A stretch of DNA of 60,634 nt, from assembly GCA_022925895.1 (NCBI GenBank), contig JAKSYS010000367.1:1-60634 (forward strand). Direction: 5' to 3'. Below the pieces are notes generated by a model that saw nothing but the letters and a program-made list of their open reading frames with translations, was not told where the DNA came from and did no database searches. The translations under genes and the position numbers were made by a program. Below, piece after piece: positions 41,480-51,861 of the stretch (position 1 is its first letter; every line of letters starts with the position of its first letter). The stretch is from Fragilaria crotonensis. Its lineage: Eukaryota; Bacillariophyta; Fragilariophyceae; Fragilariales; Fragilariaceae.

Positions 41480-41510
41480 GCGCTCAGATCGTCACCGATA
41501 GGGAGGTGAA

Positions 41511-42632
41511 ATGCTTCGTGGCACCGTCAAAAGTCGGAAACGTGATAGCGACGGCAAGCCAATTGGATCCTCGAATCCGAATCCCATCCTTGACACGAGA
41601 GAATACATCGTTTGTTTTGAGGACGGGACTGAAGACACTTATATGGCGAACCTAATCGCCGAGTGCATTTATTCTCAGATTGATGAGAATGGTCGACAAC
41701 TCCTGTTGATGCAGGAAATTATCGATCACAAGAAGACATCGGATGCGATATCCGAGGAAGATTCTTATTATTCGACGAAGGCGGGCCCAAAACCAAAGCG
41801 TACAACTCGCGGATGGCGCCTGTTAGTCGAATGGAAAGACGGCACAAGTACCTGGGTATCCCTTGCTGACATAAAGGACTCATACCCGGTACAAGTGGCG
41901 GACTACGCGGTAGCGAACAAGCTGACGCAGGAACCTGCATTCCGATGGTGGGTGCCCTTCGTTTTAAAGAAACGGGAAAGGCTTCTGAAGAAGGTGAAAA
42001 CCAAATACTGGTCGGTAACTCACAAATATGGACTCGAGCTTCCAAAGAGTGTAGCCCAAGCATTAGCGATTGACAAGAGAACGGGGACAGACTTCTGGGA
42101 AAAGGCGATTGAGAAGGAGATACGAAACGTCTTTCCTGCTTTCGAATTCCTCAAGACTGACGACGCGCAGGTACCACCTGGATTCCAATTCGTCGAAACA
42201 TATTTTGTCTTCGATATCAAGATGGACTTGACCAGGAAGGCAAGGTTGGTCGCGAGAGGCAGCATGACGGAAGCAACGAAAGAGGAAACATTCGCATCAG
42301 TTGTCAGTAGAGATACTGTCAGACTATTCTTTCTCTTGGCAGCGCTTAATGACTTGGACGTCCTTTCATGTGACATTCAGAACGCCTATTTAGCTGCGCC
42401 TAACAAAGAGAAGGTGTGGACAAAGTTCACAGATCAGCTTGGCCCCGAATATAATGGAAAAAAGGCTATCATTGCGAAGGCGTTGTATGGTTTGCGTTCG
42501 AGCGGACGTTCGTTCCGTGATTATCTTGCAATGAACTTGCGAGAGCTTGGGTTCATTTCGTCAAAAGCCGACCCCGATCTCTGGATGAGGAGCGCGAAAA
42601 GTCGAACGGAGACCACATTTATGAATACGTGA
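41511..42632 (+). pseudogene. pol: Copia-3 Pol: chromodomain-like segment and RT
   Basis: A 373-codon frame. The N-terminal third includes Thr-Thr-Arg-Gly-Trp-Arg-Leu-Leu-Val-Glu-Trp and Gly-Thr-Ser-Thr-Trp-Val (about 41806-41860), the chromodomain-like unit. RT follows: Phe-Asp-Ile-Lys-Met-Asp-Leu, Asp-Ile-Gln-Asn-Ala-Tyr-Leu (motif A, about 42374) and Ala-Leu-Tyr-Gly-Leu-Arg-Ser-Ser-Gly. It shifts frame near 42600 just before the catalytic motif. Confidence 0.9.
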
Positions 42633-42952
42633 TCTCGTATGTGGACGATCTTGTGTTCCAAGGAATCGACCCGAACGTCTTCATGGACGCGCTCGGGAAA
42701 CGCTTTACGCTGAAACCCGGAAGCATAAAGGAGCCGGACACCTATCTTGGGGCAAACGTGAAGAAGTTTCGCATCCCGAATAGCGATGACCCAGACAAGG
42801 TAAGGTGGGCATTTGAATCTTCGTCGTACGTGGCGAAGGCGATCAAAGATGTCGAGCGCGAGCTCTCAGAGGCCGACATGAGGCTTATGCCAAACGTAAG
42901 GACGCCACTAGCAAGTGGTTATCGGCCGGATCTTGACCTTTCCCTGAATTAG
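42629..42952 (+). pseudogene. pol: Copia-3 Pol: RT catalytic C-terminal part
   Basis: It opens with Tyr-Val-Asp-Asp at 42638-42649 and continues through Leu-Lys-Pro-Gly-Ser-Ile-Lys-Glu and Asp-Thr-Tyr-Leu-Gly-Ala. A TAG at 42950-42952 ends this frame. Confidence 0.9.
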
Positions 42953-42962
42953 GAGCAAGCAG

Positions 42963-43724
42963 TTGAACTATTTCCAAGGGTTAATCGGGATATTGCGGTG
43001 GATCTGTGAGCTCGGGAGGATTGATATCCTAATGCCTGTTTCAATATTGTCTCGGTACCTCGTATCCGCACGACAAGGGCATCTCGAGCAGGCCTTCCAT
43101 ATCTTCGCATACCTGAAGACACACTCGCGTTCAACGATGGTTTTTGATGATACGGTGCCGACTTATAGGAGTAAACGATTCGTCAAGTGCGACTGGTCCG
43201 AGTTTTACCCAGATGCCGCCGAAGCCATACCAACCAACATGCCTCAACCGAGAGGGAAAGAGGTATGTATGACCTGCTTTGTTGATGCGGATCATGCTGG
43301 ATGCAGGGAAACACGTCGGTCACATTCAGGAATCATTATCTTTGTCAATCGTGCGCCGATTTTATGGTTTTCCAAGAGGCAGAACACTGTTGAAGCCTCA
43401 ACTTATGGATCGGAACTACTGGCGATGCGGATTGCAATCGAAATGATCGAAGGGTTGAGATATAAGCTGCGAATGATGGGCGTGCCTATCCCTGACGAGT
43501 GTGCAGTCTTCTGTGACAACTCAGCGGTGGTTACGAATTCACGGCCGGAGTCGACCCTGAAGAAAAAGCACGCCGCAATCAACTTTCATAGAGTCCGTGA
43601 AGCAATAGCTGCAGGAACCATCAAGATTGCTAAGGAGGATACGCGTTCAAACCTCGCGGATATCCTGACGAAGTTGATGCCTGGTCCTAAAATGAAGGAG
43701 TTATTAGCGAACCTCCTATGGTAA
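42963..43724 (+). CDS. pol: Copia-3 Pol: connection and RNase H
   Basis: A 253-codon frame with Tyr-Phe-Gln-Gly-Leu-Ile-Gly, Leu-Arg-Trp-Ile-Cys-Glu-Leu-Gly-Arg-Ile-Asp, then RNase H with Phe-Val-Asp-Ala-Asp-His-Ala-Gly (about 43281), Glu-Ala-Ser-Thr-Tyr (about 43394) and Cys-Asp-Asn-Ser. It ends Asn-Leu-Leu-Trp. Unlike Copia-1 the whole stretch is in one frame. Confidence 0.92.
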   Translation: MNYFQGLIGILRWICELGRIDILMPVSILSRYLVSARQGHLEQAFHIFAYLKTHSRSTMVFDDTVPTYRSKRFVKCDWSEFYPDAAEAIPTNMPQPRGKEVCMTCFVDADHAGCRETRRSHSGIIIFVNRAPILWFSKRQNTVEASTYGSELLAMRIAIEMIEGLRYKLRMMGVPIPDECAVFCDNSAVVTNSRPESTLKKKHAAINFHRVREAIAAGTIKIAKEDTRSNLADILTKLMPGPKMKELLANLLW

Positions 43725-43911
43725 TCGCAGCATGGGGACGTGACCCCGGGGACGTTGCTACGGGGACGCGGATAGATACTGTCCAAACAGTAGATCACTG
43801 CCAGGTTAATGGTTAAGGCTAGAAGTGGTCGGGGCCTCTGTCACAAGGATTTATAACGCCGGTTAATATGGGATGTTACGCCTCCGAATAACGTGGTTAT
43901 ATCGAAGTCGC

Positions 43912-43917
43912 GGGGAC
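43912..43917 (+). other. Copia-3 polypurine tract
   Basis: GGGGAC core abutting the 3' LTR, as in Copia-1 and -2. Confidence 0.75.
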
Positions 43918-44105
43918 TGTTAATATCACATGTGGCGTATTGGTATATGGGCATCGGTACGACAATATGATTATTGGACAGTAGTACGAACGACAGTATA
44001 AACTACGGAGGTCAGGAAAGGTGCACACATTCCAGTGATTGGTCGGTTTAACTATAGATATCTTTGACATGCTTATCAATATTTGATCATCACGTGGAAT
44101 TAACA
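43918..44105 (+). repeat. Copia-3 3' LTR, 188 bp
   Basis: Identical to 37727-37914; followed by the GTGG TSD copy and the resumed LINE-E 3' UTR. Confidence 0.95.
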
Positions 44106-44149
44106 GTGGGGATGACAGCCACCATGAATTAAATAAACTCGAGCACCAT

Positions 44150-44743
44150 TTACGGCACGGTATTCGGATTAGGCAACGGGCTGAAATAGGTACGAATCGA
44201 TCTCATACCTTCCAATGCCATTCGACGAACCTTGCGTACATTTGCTTTAACGATGGGAACATGGATTCGCAACCAATTGGTGGTGACCTGAAGTGACTGT
44301 GCCGAATGAGCCTCCGGATTTTGAAGCAGTAAAGACCGAACTTTTGGATCCATAAAGGGCTTGTTGTTATAGATCTCCTGTAGTTGCCGATGGACATCTC
44401 GTCGCAACTGAGATTGACGTTTTTGAGCGTCGCGTCCATGTAAGTCCTGGTTTCGTTCTGCCCAGAGAATGAACCATTGCTCCCACAAAACGTTAATCAA
44501 TCCTATCAACCATTGCTCAGGTGTCTTCTTGTGAGTTGGCGATTTGGCGGAGTCAGCGACTGTGATGATGCGATCTGAATAGAGACCTTGTACTCGTCTC
44601 CAATCCGTCACAAAACGTCCAAGCATAATATGTTTCCAGCCCACCTGGTGTTGTCTGCGAATGATCGAATGTACATCTGTCGGATACTGATCCGGGATTG
44701 AGGAGTGGTTGATCATCGCCGGATAACCAACGCTCAAGGCCAT
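44150..44743 (-). pseudogene. LINE-E ORF2 C-terminal domain
   Basis: From about 44690 this 197-codon frame carries Val-Gly-Trp, a Trp-Ala-Glu-Arg-Asn-Gln-Asp-Leu-His-Gly block and ends Ser-Ile-Arg-Thr-Tyr-Phe plus ten residues. It belongs after the segment 44553-45395, from which it is separated by one slip. Confidence 0.87.
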
Positions 44744-45395
44744 CGACCAGAAGTCTCGTCAACTGTGGGTAAGTTCGTGTTTCACAACAATAGGTTTGAA
44801 TTCTCTGAATACATCCGCTCCGCCATGCTGCACGGGAAGGATGAGGACATCTCATTATATGGTCTCTGTCTTCTTCTTGACTTTCGCACAGAGGACACGT
44901 GCGATTTCCGCCATCGAATCTGTTAAAACGGCCTGTCGTTGGGAGCACATCATGAACGAACTTGATCAAGTGAGTCCGCTTATTTTTCAATCGCTTCAGA
45001 AGGGTGCCGTGAGGTGACCAGTCGATAATGTCGAAGACCGGGATGGTCCAGGATTTCCTTAACCTGAGGTGCTCTATCAAGGGTTGACCCGTCGCTTCCA
45101 TCTCTATCACTTCGGAATACTTTGACGTAACCGTTCCATCTCTTAATACCAGATGAGCCCCAACAGACGGAGACATAATTGCGAATGGTGTTCGAGACGA
45201 GAAAAGTTCCTGGTAGTCGCTTGCGATTCTGTCTGCATCCACGTTCAGTTGTGCAAGCAGGGAAAGGTTCTCGTAGGAAGACTCCTCGTCCTGGTGACCC
45301 TTGATATATTCCAGTCGCACTCCCGGCAGTCGTTTTAATGACTGTTGAATCTCGATTAAAATATCCCACTCGGGAATCAACACGTCCAACACCAC
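44553..45395 (-). pseudogene. LINE-E ORF2: end of RNase H and zinc finger
   Basis: The frame contains Lys-Gly-His-Gln-Asp (about 45300) and Asn-Val-Asp-Ala-Asp (about 45240) of RNase H. A zinc finger of Cys-Pro-Leu-Cys, His and Cys lies near 44845-44895. Homology leaves the frame near 44690. Confidence 0.87.
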
Positions 45396-46180
45396 ACGAG
45401 AAAATCTAAATCAATGGGGACATTGTGATTTTCGTCAAGGGATGTCTCTCCCGACAAGGTGTCGAGTAAACTCTGACTATCAGTTGCGACGATGCCCGTC
45501 CATCGCTCGTGCATTTGACAGAACTCTCTTATACGAATCAGGAAGCGAAGCGCCGACAACATCCCAGTTGCTTCCGCTCTATACGAATGAAGCGATCTGC
45601 CACGAACTGGACCCATACCTTGAGCCATCCGTTCCCCTTCTTTGTTACTCATCATCCATCCAAAAGATGCCATCGACGGTGGTTGTGCAGACCCATCACT
45701 CACGACCCGAAGGTTTACTTGAGCTGACCAACAAATCGTGTAAGCATCGGCGTGAAGAGTATGATGCTGAAGTAGATCCTTCTCCCAAGGTTCTAAAGTA
45801 TCAACGTACATATCAAATGTCGCTACCATAGAAGGCGGTATTGGAATGGGATATCGATATTGTCTCGATGGTCCTTGCACCAAACAAATTCCATTGGTCG
45901 TTTCCATAATTTCGGCTGGCGTGACATCTGGAGGAATACTTAGAAATCCACGTTCTCTCACGAGATCCGAATCTGAAAGTAACAAGGTAGTCCTTCGGAG
46001 ACGGTATTCCATATAGCGATCGTGATCGAAACCCCGAATCCACAGTCGTGAGCGATTTTTATAAGCCACATATCGATTCCGCAGGAGATGCGCGATGGGA
46101 AGAGCCAGTTCTGCAAAGGTACTTTGAGGCGACCTCCGGGGAAGCTCCACAACAGATTTGCTCTCTTCCAAACTTTCCAC
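45377..46180 (-). pseudogene. LINE-E ORF2: linker and RNase H
   Basis: The middle of the linker is followed by Val-Ser-Asp-Gly-Ser (about 45690), Tyr-Arg-Ala-Glu (about 45578) and Ala-Thr-Asp-Ser-Gln-Ser (about 45483). It ends in a slip near 45390; the domain finishes in the previous entry. Confidence 0.87.
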
Positions 46181-46286
46181 GCTTTAGAGGACGGGCGTTC
46201 TTGGTGGACTTTCAGCCATGTAGTTTGACTACTTAACAATGACGGGTGTCCATTAAGTTTGCAGGGATCTAAGGTGCTTCCTTCTG
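45958..46286 (-). pseudogene. LINE-E ORF2: linker segment left of LINE-F
   Basis: From the insertion point it reads Asp-Pro-Cys-Lys-Leu-Asn-Gly-His-Pro-Ser-Leu, then Gln-Glu-Arg-Pro-Ser and Trp-Lys-Arg-Ala-Asn-Leu-Leu-Trp. It directly continues 48118-48292 when LINE-F and one TSD copy are discounted. Confidence 0.82.
46272..46286. repeat. TSD of LINE-F, left copy
   Basis: AGGTGCTTCCTTCTG is repeated at 48103-48117. In LINE-E it encodes part of the linker. Confidence 0.92.
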
Positions 46287-47918
46287 GACACTCATGATAC
46301 AGCGACACGAACCATTCTTTCTGGCATAAAACAATTGACAAGGAACAAAAGGCGACTGCTCGCTCATATCAATATTGCGGCTGACGAGAATGTACTGTGG
46401 AGAGAATGTCAACGAAAGCAGACCCTAACGATTGCATCAGATGGCGGTTTGAAAGGACGTCACGGTACGTTTGGGTGGACTTTGTCGACGGCAAAAAATA
46501 AAATCCTCTGTGAAGGAGCGGGTCCTGTGGACGGACCCATTGATACTGCAAATTCCACGAGATGTGAACTCGGCGGATATACATCGGCCCTGATCTTGAT
46601 TTCTATTTTACAACAATTCTGGGGGGGGAAACGGCACAAATGCAAGTTCCGATGGCTTACGGACAGCCAGTCTGCAATCAATAACGTCCTGAAAGGAAGC
46701 TCGACTCAACTATCCAAACGCCGATAACCAGACAATCCAGACTTCATGAGTATCATCCGAGCAGAAACGTCGATTATCCGTCGGAAAATTACACCAGTTT
46801 GGATTAAAGGACACCAATCTGAGAAACACGAACGAAGTACACATAGTCGCGATGTGGAAAGGAATCGAAGGGCGGATCATCTCGCAACATGGTACAGGGA
46901 GCAGCATACTCATCGACAATCAGTGGAGCGAACAGACCATACTATGGAAGCAAGGATCACTATATCACTGAATGGAGTGCGGCTCGTTTCTCAGGTGGAA
47001 TCGTGTATTCGCTTCCATATCAATGGCTATCATTTGCGCAACTACATACAGTCGAAATATCGGTGGTCCAACAAGACGTGGGACAGTATCGACGTCGAGG
47101 CACTCGGCCGTTTTCAGCGAACGTTGTCTCCCGCGGCTCAAGTGGCACAAGTGAAGTTTATGCATGATCAGTGGCATACTGGGAGGGTAAGATATCGAAA
47201 TGCGAGAATAAAAGATCTCAAATTGCGATTATGTCCATGTTGTCAGATCGAAGATGAGACTTCCATACATGTTCTTCAATGTCGCATGAATTCAGAGCAT
47301 CACAATGCGCTAAAAAATTTCCGGAGAATTATGTCTCCATCGGAACCGCATCCGGTTTTTCATTTGATAAAGGAGGGTGTTGTTTCCTGGATAAATGGCG
47401 ATAACCAGTATACTCCTACGTTCGAGCAGCTTCCAACCAAATTTCATGACCGGATCCGGGCAGCACTTCACGATCAGAGCACCATCGGATGGGACCAGGC
47501 AATTAAAGGATACCTCAGCATGGAATGGAGAATTCTCGCAAATGAGAGTATGTATGGCGCGGGACAAGCTCAAAACGAGCAAGGGTTCAAACGGATACAT
47601 GTCATTCTCAAAGCGCTGCATAAACTTACTCAAGACAAGTGGAAGGCACGAAATAAAATGTTACATGAATCCAAGGATGAGGCGATGCAGCATATTCGAG
47701 ACATGGAGTTAGCAGAGATCAATGAACTATACAGTCACCCAGAGAGACTTCGTGCTGGAGATCGCCATTATTGTGAGCAACCACTTTCGGTGATACTAAA
47801 GAAAACACCAGCATCGCGTCGACGTTGGTTGAGGTTTATGAGACAATCGCAGGCTAGGGGCAGACATGGATGGAAAACGGCAAACGCTATTGACAGATTT
47901 TTTCAGAGCTTCTGGTAA
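46287..47918 (+). pseudogene. LINE-F ORF2: RNase H, zinc finger, C-terminal domain
   Basis: One frame covers 46287-47918 with a single TAA at 46725-46727. RNase H shows Ala-Ser-Asp-Gly-Gly (about 46437), Thr-Arg-Cys-Glu (about 46560), Leu-Thr-Asp-Ser-Gln-Ser (about 46659) and Lys-Gly-His-Gln (about 46806). The zinc finger is Cys-Pro-Cys-Cys, His, Cys near 47233-47285. The C-terminus Ala-Ile-Asp-Arg-Phe-Phe lies five residues before the stop. Apart from that one stop this copy is clean. Confidence 0.88.
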
Positions 47919-48102
47919 CGGTACAGCGACAACAGTACGAGGGACCACTGTCGAGAACACCTAAGGTGAATGGAACAGTAGGATTAGTTTTAGATGAGTC
48001 GTCGCCTCCCTGCAATACGGGAAGGCTACGACGGGGTACACACACTGGTTTTGTCCAAAGACTGGTGACGGTGAAAACCCTATAATTTGGTTTATTATTA
48101 TT
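46287..48102 (+). mobile_element. LINE-F, 5'-truncated LINE of a second family
   Basis: The insertion lies in LINE-E in the opposite orientation, with a 15-bp TSD. It starts shortly before RNase H and ends in TTTATTATTATTA. It lacks the shared hairpin boxes and the T-run, and its protein is only distantly like the other LINEs, so it is another family. Confidence 0.92.
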
Positions 48103-48292
48103 AGGTGCTTCCTTCTGTTGTCGATAGGTCTGAAACAGTGACTGCCTGCAAATATAACCGACAATAGTTGATGTGCCTGATCTCGGCACACGAAAAGGAA
48201 CGCGACTCGAGAACATGATCCATGATATACGAATCACCTTGCCTTTGTAATGCTGGGATACAAGGATCATCCAATTCGATACCCGCCTGCAA
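48101..48292 (-). pseudogene. LINE-E ORF2: linker segment right of LINE-F
   Basis: It reads Gln-Arg-Gln-Gly-Asp-Ser-Tyr-Ile-Met-Asp-His, then Asn-Tyr-Cys-Arg-Leu-Tyr-Leu, as in LINE-B, and stops at the insertion in Glu-Gly-Ser-Thr. Confidence 0.85.
48103..48117. repeat. TSD of LINE-F, right copy
   Basis: AGGTGCTTCCTTCTG follows the (TTA)n tail of LINE-F and matches 46272-46286. Confidence 0.92.
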
Positions 48293-48316
48293 GCTTGCCA
48301 GATACTCTCTAACTGA

Positions 48317-48991
48317 CTATAACCACTTGGATTCAAGATGCGGCAGCTCAGGTAACGTATTCATCAGGATAGAGTATGACACGCCTGCGTTGAGCTGTGC
48401 CCAAGCAATAGCACACTTCAACATTCTCCCAACTTCCGATTTCGATCTCCAATGTCGTACGAAATATTCAATTTGTTGACAACCTTGTTTATGATACAAA
48501 TGATGGAAATTTGCACCTCCATACTCTATCGGACCATACAAAATTTCTTTTTTCGTATTCCGATTATACCCACATCTCGCAGTGATAATCGCCATTGCTC
48601 GTCGTTGAATTTTTTCCAACTGGGCTTTGGTAAGATGAGAACATGTGAGAGGATACGAGATTGAAGGTAAGTAGCATGCATTATAGAACAGGACAGTCTC
48701 AGACCGAGAGAGGGGAGTAGACCAAAGGAACTTTGTGACATCATAGCTCTTCTGATATAACCGTCGGAACTGTTCTAACTGAGTTCCAGCAGGTTCCTTA
48801 AAATGTCCGAGTGTTTTGTGTGCCGTATGAGGAGGGAGATACTGGAGCGATTGGGAGCGCCCCGTGTATGGATCTGTTACCTTGAGTGTTTGATACTCTT
48901 TAGGACACGCGAAAAGGACTGGAGCACCATGGACAGTGAACTTCCACGACATCGCGTGGTACGAGCACTTTTGAAGCTCTAACGCACCGCC
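48317..48991 (-). pseudogene. LINE-E ORF2: RT thumb/connection, 5' end of the element
   Basis: The frame is open from the 5' truncation at 48991 with Gly-Gly-Ala-Leu-Glu-Leu. It includes Ala-His-Lys-Thr-Leu-Gly-His-Phe-Lys and Cys-Gly-Tyr-Asn-Arg. It matches LINE-A 6070-6740. The RT catalytic core is absent, so this copy could never have been autonomous. Confidence 0.88.
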
Positions 48992-49010
48992 TACATATCT
49001 TTATGCAATA
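48992..49010. repeat. TSD of LINE-E, right copy
   Basis: TACATATCTTTATGCAATA matches 37617-37635 over 19 bases. Confidence 0.94.
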
Positions 49011-49532
49011 ATAGTACTATCAGTGTAGTGAACTGTGAGCTGTCTGCTATTTAAACTCATGCAGATTTTCACAAAATGAACCTGAAAGGCGGAACATAAT
49101 TGAATCGTACGGGTACTTAAGTACTGCTGCGGTAGAGTATGAAGAAGGGATTAGAAGTCAATAACCAACGGTACCGGTAGCCAAATACCGACGGTATTAT
49201 ACTGTATCACTACTGTGATTTTCAAATGCCCAATAACTGGCTACTAGTAGTACCTGCGAGTTGCAAGTATATGGCTGGTTTCGGTACTTCAGAACGACTA
49301 CTATAAATTGTGTAGGGATGGTACAAAATTTTGCGACATCACGGAGGGAATCCAGACCCGGCATCCTCGTTCATTCAAACAAGACGATAGGAATGACGCA
49401 AAAAACCGAGCTGTTGACCATGATCTTAGATTGACTAGTTCATCATCTTCCAGTCCTCATCAGCCGTACATTTTTCAACACATCTTCAATAAATCAAGTA
49501 TAGAACTTGCCTGCCGCAAAAGGTACGGCTGA
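49011..49532. other. non-coding stretch upstream of the transposase-like gene
   Basis: AT-rich, with many TAC/GTA trinucleotides (for example 49160-49210). I found no terminal inverted repeat partner with certainty. Confidence 0.4.
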
Positions 49533-50030
49533 TTGGCCATAATGAAGACGCTACAGATGTTTTACCAGTGTTGGCTTGAAGTCACTAAGCAAACTCGATA
49601 CCGAGATAAGTGGCTATCGGATGAGACGTACTTTCGGGCCATGAAAGCGCAATTTCCGACACTGGACACGGTCAACTTTAATAGATCCATCATGAACCGA
49701 GCAATTTCCAAGTGTGGTGGGATGGTGATGGATGATTTCAGTGAATCAAATACGACAGGTATTTTTCGACGTCGAGCAAACGGCATCTGCCCCTTGACAA
49801 ATGAGAGGAGACACATTTGGGGATACTACATTACGACTCCAGGAGGAGGAGTGGAGCGCCCACCAGACGGAAAGAAGAGTTTCTTGACATTGCTGCAACA
49901 TACAGCAATCAATGATCGTTATAGCGTGGCTCGTGGCCAACCCGAAATTGTGGATTTGACAACTGAAAGCTCCCTTCAATCGTCAGCCAAACGAAAAGCT
50001 GAAGCTCAAATTGCAGCTCTTGATCGGTCC
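49533..50030 (+). pseudogene. DDE/E transposase-like gene, N-terminal segment
   Basis: A 178-codon frame (to 50069) starts the gene. It has a Trp/Tyr-rich helical N-terminus and a Cys-Gly-Gly segment with no recognised DNA-binding fold, then a Lys/Ser-rich stretch. The C-terminal Ala-Ala-Leu-Asp-Arg-Ser joins the next frame near 50030 by a single-base change. Confidence 0.55.
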
Positions 50031-51861
50031 TCTATCAGGCAGGCTTGTGATGGAGACATATTGGGATAGTCCAGAAGCCAAGAAGCTCTTTCTTGGCGAT
50101 CCAAATGATGATCGTGACGTCCAAAACGTTCTCGGGGAACGAATCGAGCAACTCCAGCAGGCTAATAGGACAGTTGACGGCTGGAAAGACATGGTAGATA
50201 AACATGACAAAGACAACCTCTGTTCTTCGTATGATATCTTCATAATTAGACAGAGGTGCTCTATCCTATGCTTAGCGTATATTCATGCGCTTGAGGAAAT
50301 GAATTCAGCGCGATGGATTGAAGATTGCTGCGCTCAGGCATTAGCCGATTGCGGTAAGATAGGAATTGAAGCTGCCATATCATGTGAGCGAACCGTTGCA
50401 AAATGGAACAAACTGCTAAGGTCGAATCGAGAACGCTTTCCGTTGCCGAATCCAAAGGTTTCATACAAGCAGAAGCACCCTCTTCCAGAATTGCTTGAGT
50501 ACATGCAGGAGGAGATAACACGTCCATGGATCAGCTACTGTATTGAGAATCTTGCCGATCTCACTGTGGAGTTGGCATGCAACGAATTAAACAACAACTT
50601 GATTCCAAGGGCAGCCGTAGCTTCGTCATCAACAATTGTTACTAATACTACTAACGAGTGCGACAAGAGTAACACTACTAACGAGGACAACAGATTACAG
50701 CAAGGAGAAGAAGATTTACCAAGAGGAGACTATTTACTTCGGTCTTACGTCGAGCGTCCCGTCTCCATTACAACAACATGGCGCTGGCTCAAACGACTTG
50801 GCTTTTCGTACAGCAACCGAAAGAAATCATTCTTCGTCGACGGACATGAGCGACCAGACGTCGTTTGCAGACGAAATGAGTTATGTACTCTCTACCTTAA
50901 AGATCTAGAGCAAAGAATGCATCGTTGGATTCAAGTCAAAGCTGAGACTGTGGAAGAATGGAATCGAGAAAAGAAAATATCAGACGACAACACCATTCGT
51001 GGACATGCATGATATGTGTCACAGGACAACGTAAGCATGGTCGAGTTTCATGTCGACGACTTTGACTTCCTTCATGAATATGCAACCACAATCGGGTTCG
51101 GTACCTTCGGAGGAAACCTGAGCGTACGAAAGCCACCAAATGTCAGGCCTCTCATGTCCTTTGGCCAAGACGAAAGTGTCTTCACCCAATATTCACTTGG
51201 GAATCGGCAGTGGGTTGCCCCAGGAGGTGAACGGGCTCTTCTTCCAAAAACAGAGGGTCTAAGTCTTATGGTATCTGGTATGCAATCAAGGGAAACTGGA
51301 TTCGGGTTGACAATTAGTGCATTGCAGATGGAAGAGATCAACGACACTCGACGCGGTCAAACTTACAAGGATGTTGATGCAGCACTTGCGATCCATGGCC
51401 AAGCTCTTAAAAAGGATTTAAAGGAATCTCCATTCGTCGTGTACTTTGAACTCGGCGTGAACAACGAAGGATACTGGACATATAATCACATGGCAATCCA
51501 GTTCGAGGATTGCGTTGATTGCTTGAAAGTTGTGTTTCCTCACTTCGACTTCGCTTTCATCTTCGATCACTCACAAGGCCATGCGAAGAGATTGGCTAAC
51601 GGATTAGATGCCCAAAGCATGAACAGAGGGTTCGGAGGAGTTCAACCAAAAATGCGTGAGTCAAAAATAGTTGCAGAGGAAGGATATTTGGGAATGCACG
51701 AACGTACCGTTGATGTTGGTGACACGCAATCGTTTGTATTCCAACCTGGTGACACAGGACCATTCTGGATGACACCGCAGGAGCGAGAGCTCAATCGGCA
51801 TGATCGAGTGCTCCCTCCACTTCCTGGCCATCCGCGAACAAGAAACAAATTTTGGAACTGA
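50011..51861 (+). pseudogene. DDE/E transposase-like gene, catalytic domain first part
   Basis: The frame runs from 50011 to 51861 with one TGA at 51010-51012. A winged-helix-like block (Thr-Trp-Arg-Trp-Leu-Lys-Arg-Leu-Gly-Phe) and Val-Asp-Gly-His-Glu-Arg-Pro-Asp-Val-Val precede Asp-Glu-Ser (Asp at 51169). Ile-Phe-Asp-His-Ser-x-Gly-His (Asp at 51565) gives the second acid. These blocks occur in IS630/Tc1-mariner-like eukaryotic transposases; the assignment to a named clade is open. Confidence 0.75.

Larger units (their letters stand above)
37727..44105 (+). mobile_element. Copia-3, full-length Ty1/copia LTR retrotransposon
   Basis: The LTRs (37727-37914, 43918-44105; 188 bp) are identical and end in the inverted pair TGTTAAT/ATTAACA. 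The TSD is GTGG (37723-37726, 44106-44109). The interior holds gag, protease, integrase, chromodomain-like segment, RT and RNase H, broken by about six single-base frame slips and one stop. Protein blocks match Copia-1, so the two are of one lineage. Confidence 0.95.
37636..48991 (-). mobile_element. LINE-E, 5'-truncated, split by Copia-3 and LINE-F
   Basis: Minus-strand pieces are 48118-48991, 44110-46286 and 37636-37722. The 3' UTR with its hairpin is cut off from the coding part by Copia-3, and the linker coding region is cut by LINE-F. The 3' end shows an A-run (37636-37644). The 19-bp TSD at the far ends proves that all pieces belong to one insertion. Confidence 0.93.

Noticed and set aside
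51003-51030. A small intron explaining the TGA in the transposase-like gene
   Set aside because: The GT...AG interval available is only about a dozen bases, too short for a spliceosomal intron.
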